A stretch of DNA of 64,000 nt from Hongsoonwoonella zoysiae (GTDB lineage Bacteria > Pseudomonadota > Alphaproteobacteria > Rhizobiales > Stappiaceae), in assembly GCF_013266695.1 (NCBI RefSeq), contig NZ_JABRXF010000003.1, forward strand, positions 310,001 to 374,000, given 5' to 3'. Below, piece after piece: positions 54,202 to 61,090 of the stretch; position 1 is the stretch's first letter, and every line of letters starts with the position of its first letter. The position numbers and the translations under genes are program-made. The notes under the pieces are model-generated. The model was not told the DNA's origin, searched no databases, and was given only the letters and a program-made list of their open reading frames with translations.

Positions 54202-55365
54202 TCAAAGGCTGCGCGCGATGAGCACTTTCATGATCTCGTTCGTTCCCGCGTAGATGCGCTGCACGCGCGCGTCCGCATAAAGTCGCGCGATCGGATATTC
54301 GTTCATGTAGCCATAGCCGCCGTGAAGCTGCAGGCATTCGTCCATCACCTTGCACTGGAGGTCGGTGGTCCAGTATTTGGCCATGGATGCGGTCACCGTA
54401 TCGAGCCCGCCTTCCAGATGTTTGGCGATGCAGTCGTTGACGAAGACCCTGCCGATGGTGGCCTCGGTCTTGAGTTCGGCAAGCTTGAACTGCGTGTTCT
54501 GGAAATCGATCACCGCCTTGCCGAAGGCCTTGCGTTCCTTAACGTAATCCAGCGTTACGGTGAGCGCGCGCTCGATCGCCGCCATCGCCTGGATGGTCAC
54601 GATCAGCCGCTCCTGCGGCAGTTGCTCCATCAGTTGATAGAAGCCCTTGCCCTCGTCCTGGCCGAGAAGCGCATCCGCCGGCACGCGCACATTGTCGAAA
54701 AAAAGCTCCGAGGTGTCGTTGCCTTTCAGGCCGATCTTGTCGAGGTTGCGCCCCCGCCGGAAACCTTCCACCTCTTCCGTTTCGACGACAAAGAGCGAGG
54801 TACCCTTGGCACCCTCCTTCGGGTCGGTCTTGGCGACGACGACGATGAGGTTGGCGAGCTGGCCGTTGGTAATAAAGGTCTTGGAGCCGTTGATGACATA
54901 GTGGTTGCCATCCTTCACAGCCGTCGTTTTGATGCCTTGCAGGTCGGAGCCCGCGCCCGGCTCCGTCATGGCGATCGCACCTATGAGATCGCCGGAAACG
55001 AGGCCCGGCAGCCAGCGCTTCTTCTGGTCTTCGGAGCCGTAGTGCAGGATGTAGGGCGCGACGATGCCGGAATGCAGCGCAATGCCGAAGTGGTCGAACC
55101 CGTCAACACCGAGCCGGTGCATGATCGCCGCTTCATGGGCGAATGTGCCGCCCACCCCGCCATATTCCTCCGGAATCGCGGGACACAGGAAGCCGCCTTC
55201 GCCGGTCTTCTTCCAGGCTTCTTTGGTAACGCAACCCGCCTCGACCCAGTCTTCATAGCCGGGCGCGATTTCCTGCTCCAGAAACCGGGCGAAAGCATCG
55301 TCGAGGAGCTTGACCTCCTCATCCATCCATTGCGGTTCGGCGACGTCGATTGCTGCCAACTTCAT
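54202..55365 (-). CDS. Acyl-CoA dehydrogenase
   Basis: A 387-aa FAD enzyme. FAD and substrate regions are visible as AITEPGAGSDLQGIKT and FITNGQLANL in the middle domain, and QLHGGYGYMNEYPIARLYADA in the last. Near the C-terminus the family's YEGT is YAGT (IYAGTNEI), so the catalytic Glu is probably at the alternative helix-G site, as in isovaleryl- or long-chain-type enzymes. It begins beta-oxidation by forming the 2,3-double bond. It lies between the large dehydrogenase and the thiolase genes. Confidence 0.92.
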   Translation of the reverse strand: MKLAAIDVAEPQWMDEEVKLLDDAFARFLEQEIAPGYEDWVEAGCVTKEAWKKTGEGGFLCPAIPEEYGGVGGTFAHEAAIMHRLGVDGFDHFGIALHSGIVAPYILHYGSEDQKKRWLPGLVSGDLIGAIAMTEPGAGSDLQGIKTTAVKDGNHYVINGSKTFITNGQLANLIVVVAKTDPKEGAKGTSLFVVETEEVEGFRRGRNLDKIGLKGNDTSELFFDNVRVPADALLGQDEGKGFYQLMEQLPQERLIVTIQAMAAIERALTVTLDYVKERKAFGKAVIDFQNTQFKLAELKTEATIGRVFVNDCIAKHLEGGLDTVTASMAKYWTTDLQCKVMDECLQLHGGYGYMNEYPIARLYADARVQRIYAGTNEIMKVLIARSL

Positions 55366-55444
55366 TTCCTCCCGAGAAACACCTGTCAGCCGGGTTTATC
55401 ATTCGTTCGGGCGCGGAAAGCCTCCGCGCCCGGCAATCATCTGA

Positions 55445-57241
55445 TCAGAACGCCTCCGCCGGCACACCCATCATCGTGTCGGCACCGGTCGAAATACGCG
55501 CCAGATGCGCGCCCGTTTCCGGCATCACACGCTGCATGAAATGCGTGCCGAAAGCGAGCTTCGCGTTCAGCCAGTCCTCCTTGCCGTCAGCGCCGGCAGC
55601 CAGTTTCGCATTGGCCGCCTTGGCGATCTGCGCCCACATGAAGCCAAGCGCCACCAGCCCGAAAAGATGCATGTAGTCGGTCGAACCCGCGCCTGCGTTG
55701 TCCGGTTTCTGCATGGCGTTCTGCATGAACCACATGGTGGCCTTCTGGAGGTCGTCCAGGCCGGTTTTCAGCGGGCCGGTAAAACCCTTGAGAGCTTCGT
55801 CATCGCCATTCTCCTTGAGGAAAGTCTTGATTTCCTCGAAGAAGGCCATGACGGCGCGCCCGCCGTTTTTCGGCAGCTTCCGGCCCACGAGGTCGAGCGC
55901 CTGAATGCCGTTCGCCCCCTCGTAGATCATCGTGATGCGGGCATCGCGCGCGAACTGCGACATGCCCCATTCCTCGATATAGCCGTGCCCGCCATACATT
56001 TGCTGCGCCTGGATGGCGTTCTCAAAGCCCTTGTCGGTCAAAACGCCCTTGATGACGGGCGTCATGAGGCCGAGATAGTCGTCGGCTTTCTGGCGCTCGC
56101 CCTCGTCGGCGGAGCGATGCGCGACGTCGGATTGCAGAGCGGTCCAAAGCACCAGCGCACGCGCCGCTTCGTTGAAGGAGCGAATGTTGAGCAGCACCCG
56201 GCGCACGTCCGGATGAACGATGATCGGGTCCGCCTTGGCATCGGGGTTCTTCGCACCTGAAAGCGCGCGTCCCTGCAGGCGTTCGCGGGCGTATTCCACG
56301 GCGTTCTGATAGGCGACTTCGGATTGGGAAAGCCCCTGCACGCCGACGGCGAGCCGCGCCTCGTTCATCATCACGAACATGGCGTTGAGGCCCCGGTTTT
56401 CCTCACCAATCAGCCAGCCCGTCGCCTCGTCGTAGTTCATGACGCAGGTGGAATTGCCGTGGATGCCCATCTTCTCCTCGATGGAGCCGCAGGAAACGCC
56501 ATTGCGCTCGCCCGCGTTTCCCTCCTCATCTGGCACGAACTTGGGCACGATGAAAAGCGAAATGCCCTTGGTGCCCTCCGGCGCGCCCTCGATGCGCGCG
56601 AGCACCAGATGGACGATGTTTTCGGTCAGGTCGTGCTCGCCGGCGGAAATGAAGATCTTCTGGCCGGAAATCCTGTAGGTGCCGTCGCCCTGGGGCACGG
56701 CCTTCGTCTTGATCAGGCCAAGGTCCGTGCCGCAATGCGGCTCGGTTAGGTTCATCGTGCCGGACCACTCGCCGGAGGCGATCTTCGGCAGGTAAAGCGC
56801 TTTCTGCTCCTCGCTGCCGTGCTCAAGAATCGCGGCGGCCGCCCCCTGGGACAGGCCCGGATACATCCCCCACGCCAGATTGGCGCTGGACATGAACTCG
56901 CCGATGATGGTGTTGAGCGTCGTCGGCAGGCCCTGCCCGCCGTATTCCTCCGGCATGGAAAGCGCGATCCAGCCGCCTTCCTTGTAGGTATCATATGCCG
57001 CCTTGAAGCCGTCGGGCGTCGTCACGCTGCCGTCTTCGTTGCGTGTGCAGCCCTGCTTGTCGCCCACGACATTGAGCGGCTGAAGCATTTCCTCGCAGAA
57101 TTTTGCGCCTTCGCCGAGGATAGCCTCCACAAGGTCGGGAGTCGCTTCGCCGAAACCCGGCAGATTGGAATAGCGCTGGTAGCCCAGAACATCGTTCAGC
57201 AGAAACATCACGTCTTCGACTGGGGCCTTAAAGCTCGGCAT
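55445..57241 (-). CDS. Acyl-CoA dehydrogenase, long form with extra C-terminal domain
   Basis: A 598-aa acyl-CoA dehydrogenase of the FadE5/DmdC-like long class. It has [16 protein letters not shown] and [11 protein letters not shown] (FAD/substrate region), [20 protein letters not shown], the catalytic-type YEGANGIQ, and about 130 extra residues at the C-terminus. The ATG at 57241 has GGGAGG eight bases away, which settles it against an open extension to 57421. It is the first gene of the operon, behind the palindrome at 57298-57315. Confidence 0.93.
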   Translation of the reverse strand: MPSFKAPVEDVMFLLNDVLGYQRYSNLPGFGEATPDLVEAILGEGAKFCEEMLQPLNVVGDKQGCTRNEDGSVTTPDGFKAAYDTYKEGGWIALSMPEEYGGQGLPTTLNTIIGEFMSSANLAWGMYPGLSQGAAAAILEHGSEEQKALYLPKIASGEWSGTMNLTEPHCGTDLGLIKTKAVPQGDGTYRISGQKIFISAGEHDLTENIVHLVLARIEGAPEGTKGISLFIVPKFVPDEEGNAGERNGVSCGSIEEKMGIHGNSTCVMNYDEATGWLIGEENRGLNAMFVMMNEARLAVGVQGLSQSEVAYQNAVEYARERLQGRALSGAKNPDAKADPIIVHPDVRRVLLNIRSFNEAARALVLWTALQSDVAHRSADEGERQKADDYLGLMTPVIKGVLTDKGFENAIQAQQMYGGHGYIEEWGMSQFARDARITMIYEGANGIQALDLVGRKLPKNGGRAVMAFFEEIKTFLKENGDDEALKGFTGPLKTGLDDLQKATMWFMQNAMQKPDNAGAGSTDYMHLFGLVALGFMWAQIAKAANAKLAAGADGKEDWLNAKLAFGTHFMQRVMPETGAHLARISTGADTMMGVPAEAF

Positions 57242-57297
57242 CTGAAGCACCTCCCGGCAGTTGTCTCGTCGGATACGCCATTCAAGCGAATTCGACC

Positions 57298-57315
57298 TTA
57301 CGTTTGCGTAAACGT
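57298..57315. promoter_or_regulatory. Palindromic operator upstream of the beta-oxidation operon
   Basis: TTACG-TTTG-CGTAA (57298-57311) overlaps ACGTTT-GCGT-AAACGT (57300-57315), giving two nested perfect palindromes. The centre lies about 65 bases before the first ATG. It resembles TTTACGT-type sites of regulators of fatty acid and branched-chain amino acid breakdown (MerR-type LiuR, from memory). No such regulator is in the window. Confidence 0.6.
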
Positions 57316-57364
57316 CATCTTGAGCGGTATATACGCCACCGGCCGGCGCTCGGCAACCCGTATA

Positions 57365-57418
57365 CTGGAGCAGGTTCCGACAAGACCCAGCCCTTTTGAC
57401 GGCGGGAATATGCTCCAA
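57365..57418. repeat. Intergenic repeat related to element B at 33545
   Basis: On the minus strand it starts TTGGAGCATATTCCCGCCGT and ends CCTGCTCCAG. It matches the order of blocks in the 33545-33598 element (TTGGAGCA, GTCAAAA, GTYTTG, CGGAA, GCTC). It lies in the 387-base gap before the fad operon; the rest of that gap, apart from the operator, shows no gene. Confidence 0.6.
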
Positions 57419-57628
57419 CACATTGAACCTGGCGCACTATCTCGATCCGGGAATGCGATTTCACGTTGGTGGGAAACGCTCCGGACCATGGACACATAAA
57501 GCCAACGCAAGTCACGCCAAGAGGCTGCAAAAAATGCGATCTGTGCCGATATCGGCAAAATCGCGCGATGGCCGCTTCTCAAAGGGCGCGGACCCGTCCT
57601 CTCGGTTGATACCGGCAATGGCCGATAG

Positions 57629-58927
57629 TCAGCGCAGGGGATCGCGGCTTCTATCGGGTGTCAGCGAGAGCGCCACGACAGCCACCAGGGCCGCCGCAAT
57701 CAGGTAGAAGACCGGCGCCATTGCCGTTCCGGTCGTCACTATCAGGCTCGTCGCGATCATCGGGGTCAATCCGCCAAAAATCCCGACGCCCACGTTGAAT
57801 GCGACCGAATACCCCGACAAGCGGTCGCGTTCGGGAAACATTTCCACGAATAACGCTGGGCCCGAGCCCAGCGGCACTGCGAGAAGCGCGAATGTCAATG
57901 CGTGCGCGAATATGACCGAGACCAGCGACCCGTCGGAGGCCATCATCCAGCGGTGAAACGGCCATGCGATCAATGCGAGAACGAGGATGGATAGCCCAAT
58001 CCAGGTGCGGCGCGGCAACCACCTGTCGCCTACGATAGCGGCCAGAGGCATGGCCGGTATGACGATAAGCGTCATTGCCGTATTGATCGTCAGCGCCGTC
58101 GCGCGCGCCATGAGGCCCTGCGAGGCCAGCCACTCCGGGAGATAGACAAAGGCGATATAGTAGCAAGTGCCGTAACTTGCTGCGAATGCAAGCGCCAACA
58201 GGGTCTCGCGCCGGTTGGTCGTGAAAGCTTCCAGAAGCGGAGAAGTCTCTTCACGCCCGGCATGATGCTCCTGGAAACGCCTGGAATTATGTAAATTGCG
58301 CCTTATCCAGATGGCCGAAACGCCCAAAAGCGCGCCCCCGAGAAAGGGAAGACGCCACGCCCAATCGACCAGTTTTTCCGGTTCGAACAGGTTGGTCACC
58401 AGTGCCGCGGCCCCAACGCCGAGCAGCGATCCCGTCATTGAGCCGATATTCGCAAAGCTGCCGATCAGCCCGCGTTTGCTTTCCGGCGCGGTTTCGACGA
58501 GGTAAGTCACCGATGAAGAAAACTCTCCCCCCACCGAAAGTCCCTGCAGCAACCGCACCAGAACAAGTAGCAGCGGGGCAAGGAGACCGGCCTGTGCATA
58601 CGTAGGCAACAAACCGAGGAACATGGTTGGCAGCGCCATCATGGCAACTGAAATCTGCATCGTGCGCGCACGTCCGTACCGGTCTCCGAACCACCCGAAC
58701 GCAGCAGCGCCGATAGGGCGCATTATAAACCCTGCCGCAAAGATTCCGTAGGTCGCAATCAGCCCGGCGACCGCTGCGCCCGGCGGGAAGAACACCGGTG
58801 CGATTACGCCTGCCAGATAGCCGTAAAGGGCAAAATCGTACCATTCCACGACATTGCCGATGAACCCTGCCATGATCCGGTGCCGGAGTTCCGGCGACCG
58901 CACCGCGGTCTTGCCCGCCGCGTTCAT
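57629..58927 (-). CDS. MFS transporter, metabolite:H+ symporter (MHS) type
   Basis: A 432-aa protein with 12 predicted helices. The MHS marks are IMAGFIGNVVEWYDFALYGYLAG at the start (about 18-40), GWFGDRYGRARTM, and QGLSVGGEFSSSVTYL. Family members (KgtP, ProP, citrate and shikimate carriers) take up organic acids or osmolytes with H+. Substrate unknown. It is alone, with 387 bases to the fad operon and 190 bases to the next gene. Confidence 0.9.
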   Translation of the reverse strand: MNAAGKTAVRSPELRHRIMAGFIGNVVEWYDFALYGYLAGVIAPVFFPPGAAVAGLIATYGIFAAGFIMRPIGAAAFGWFGDRYGRARTMQISVAMMALPTMFLGLLPTYAQAGLLAPLLLVLVRLLQGLSVGGEFSSSVTYLVETAPESKRGLIGSFANIGSMTGSLLGVGAAALVTNLFEPEKLVDWAWRLPFLGGALLGVSAIWIRRNLHNSRRFQEHHAGREETSPLLEAFTTNRRETLLALAFAASYGTCYYIAFVYLPEWLASQGLMARATALTINTAMTLIVIPAMPLAAIVGDRWLPRRTWIGLSILVLALIAWPFHRWMMASDGSLVSVIFAHALTFALLAVPLGSGPALFVEMFPERDRLSGYSVAFNVGVGIFGGLTPMIATSLIVTTGTAMAPVFYLIAAALVAVVALSLTPDRSRDPLR

Positions 58928-59117
58928 CCCGCCGCTTCCGTCTCGTTCGGTCGCGCATGTAGCCAGGTCCCGCTTCGGCAGTCGAAAGGGTGCGAGTCGC
59001 TACGCTGCACAACAATCCCTGCCGAGCGTCGCGCGATGGCAGCGGCGGGGGCATTTCCGACGGGGCTGCAGCGGGTGCATTCGCGAACCGAAATTGATTG
59101 GCGGCACCGCATTCCAG

Positions 59118-59894
59118 TCAATCTCTCCTGAACACCACGCCGGCCAGCCAGCCGGTCAGAAGCGCCAGCATTACGGCGGCGGCGCCGTAAATCGGGGCGT
59201 AGCGGTGCGCGAGCGAGAAGGTGAGCTGCTCGAACCCCGTTTTGGCGATGGTGAGCTTCTGTTCCTGCTGGGCAAGCAGGGCCCCGCCCCTCAAAAGGTA
59301 GGTCGTCACCTTATATTCGCCGACCGGCACGTTTGAGGGGAGCGGGATCGTCGTGCGGAAAAGGTTGTCGCTCAGGAACTGGATGGAATGTACCCGCTCG
59401 GCAAAGAGCGCATTCTGGATCCGAAGCCGCAGGAACGCGTCGCGAAAATCGTCCCGGTCGGAGAAAGGCACGTTCGACTTGCCGATGATCGGGAGGTTTA
59501 TGTTGTGCAGGCCGATCTGCAGTCTCTCCAGCACGACACGGGTGGCCATATCGACGGCGGACCGGGTCAGATGCGCGGCGTAGAAGCCCGGCACTTTCCG
59601 GTAATCTTCCGCATCACGATTGACCCACACCCCCAGCAAGCGCCCCTTGCGGCGGACGGTCACTCGCTGCGGCGGGCCGGTAACGATGATCGCAAGGTCG
59701 TAAGGGTCCGCCCTGGCGACGGTCGCCGCATCGCGCGAAATCTCGCCAAAGACGACTATTTCCGTACCCGTGAAGTTGGATTCTATCTTTACACGGTCGG
59801 AAGACAGCGCGGCGATCAGGTTTTCCGCCTTGGCCGAGCCGGCGCCCGCAAGCAGGGCAACCGCCAGGAAAAGCGCTCCGGCAAGCCCTCTCAT
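59118..59894 (-). CDS. TIGR02186-type membrane protein paired with TauE
   Basis: A 258-aa protein with a signal peptide (about 1-23, ending SAKAEN), a long beta-rich periplasmic region (SNFTGTEIVVFGEI, RRKGRLLGVWVNRD) and a C-terminal membrane helix (AAAVMLALLTGWLAGVVF). This plan and sequence match the TIGR02186 family, regularly found beside TauE/SafE sulfite exporters in alphaproteobacteria. Its ATG overlaps the TauE stop (four bases), so they are made together. Function is unknown; a partner in sulfur-anion export is likely from context. Confidence 0.85.
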   Translation of the reverse strand: MRGLAGALFLAVALLAGAGSAKAENLIAALSSDRVKIESNFTGTEIVVFGEISRDAATVARADPYDLAIIVTGPPQRVTVRRKGRLLGVWVNRDAEDYRKVPGFYAAHLTRSAVDMATRVVLERLQIGLHNINLPIIGKSNVPFSDRDDFRDAFLRLRIQNALFAERVHSIQFLSDNLFRTTIPLPSNVPVGEYKVTTYLLRGGALLAQQEQKLTIAKTGFEQLTFSLAHRYAPIYGAAAVMLALLTGWLAGVVFRRD

Positions 59895-60820
59895 GGCAGC
59901 CTCCCGGACGTCACGGCAACCGAATAAAGCTCGTCTGGCTGGACGATCAGCCCGACGGCGAAACGCATACCGACGGCAAGCACCAGCAGCGCAAGCAGAA
60001 GCCTCAGTTGGTCGCCGCGAAGTTTCTGCCCGGTGCGCGCGCCGAATTGCGCGCCGATCACTCCCCCCACCATCAGGATCATCGCCAGCACAATGTCGAC
60101 CGATTGGGTCGAGACCGCGTGCAGGAAGGTCGCCACCGCCATGGTAACGAGGATCTGCAGGAGCGATGTTCCGATGACGATATTCGTCGGCACCCTCAGG
60201 ATGTAGATCAGTGCCGGCACCATCATGAAACCGCCGCCGATGCCAAGCACCGCTCCAAGAAAGCCGATCGACGATCCCAGGAAAACGATCGGAATAACGC
60301 TGACGTAAAGCCTCGACTGGCGAAAGCGCATCTTCAGCGGCAGCCCGTGGATCCAGTTGTGCTTCCCCGGCAGGCGCGTGTGATGCGCTCCGCCCGCGCG
60401 GCGCCGGGACATGGCGCGCACGGATTCAACCAGCATCAGAACGCCGATGGTGCCGAGAAACGTCACATATGACAGTGAGATGACGAGATCGAGTTGGCCA
60501 AGGCCTCGCAGGATATCGAAGACCCACACACCGAGCGCGGAACCGACGACGCCTGAGGCGAGCAGCATTCCCGCAAGTTTGAAGTCGATAGCCTTGCGCC
60601 GCCAGTAGGACAGCACGCCGGAAGCCGACGAAGCGACGATCTGCGTCGTCACCGTCGCAACCGAAACCGCGGGCGGAATGCCGGAAAAGATCAGGAGCGG
60701 CGTCAACAGGAATCCGCCGCCGATCCCGAACAGCCCGGACAGGAAACCCACCGCCCCGCCCATACCGAACACGGTGAACATATTCACCGGAAGCTCAGCA
60801 ATGGGGAGATAGATCTGCAC
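59891..60820 (-). CDS. TauE/SafE family sulfite/organosulfonate exporter
   Basis: A 309-aa membrane protein with about eight helices in two repeats. Each repeat begins with the family glycine-rich motif (GFLSGLFGIGGGFLLTPLL and GFLGAVLGIGGGFMMVPAL). It should export sulfite, sulfonates or related anions. I use the GTG at 60820 because relatives start (M)QIYLPIAELPVN; an in-frame ATG at 60886 would add 22 residues. It is the first gene of the pair with the TIGR02186-type protein. Confidence 0.85.
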   Translation of the reverse strand: MQIYLPIAELPVNMFTVFGMGGAVGFLSGLFGIGGGFLLTPLLIFSGIPPAVSVATVTTQIVASSASGVLSYWRRKAIDFKLAGMLLASGVVGSALGVWVFDILRGLGQLDLVISLSYVTFLGTIGVLMLVESVRAMSRRRAGGAHHTRLPGKHNWIHGLPLKMRFRQSRLYVSVIPIVFLGSSIGFLGAVLGIGGGFMMVPALIYILRVPTNIVIGTSLLQILVTMAVATFLHAVSTQSVDIVLAMILMVGGVIGAQFGARTGQKLRGDQLRLLLALLVLAVGMRFAVGLIVQPDELYSVAVTSGRLP

Positions 60821-60908
60821 GCGACACCAAGGCTTCCGGAAACTGTCAGGGACCAGCGCATCCTGCGTTCGAATGAACACAGACATGATGCCCCGGCATT
60901 CTGAACGC

Positions 60909-60960
60909 GATCAAATTTTCCGGGTTCAGGCGGCTTCACCTGAACCCGGAAAAGTTGATC
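60909..60960 (-). terminator. Long hairpin between the PodJ-like gene and tauE (terminator or repeat)
   Basis: Bases 60916-60930 pair perfectly with 60939-60953 (15-bp stem around CCGGGTTCAGG, 8-base loop). The pairing extends, after one mismatch, through GATCAA (60909-60914) and TTGATC (60955-60960). It lies downstream of the leftward PodJ-like gene and could stop its transcript. The near-perfect 22-bp arms also resemble an intergenic repeat. Confidence 0.7.
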
Positions 60961-61090
60961 CGGGCTTCACCATCCGTTGTGAATGCCACAACGCCCATAT
61001 TGGATAAGGCGCAGTCGCCGCGATACTGTCAACGCTGAATGCGCCTTGTTAGTCATATTGTATGTAAGGCGTTGCGGACCGGTCGGAACC

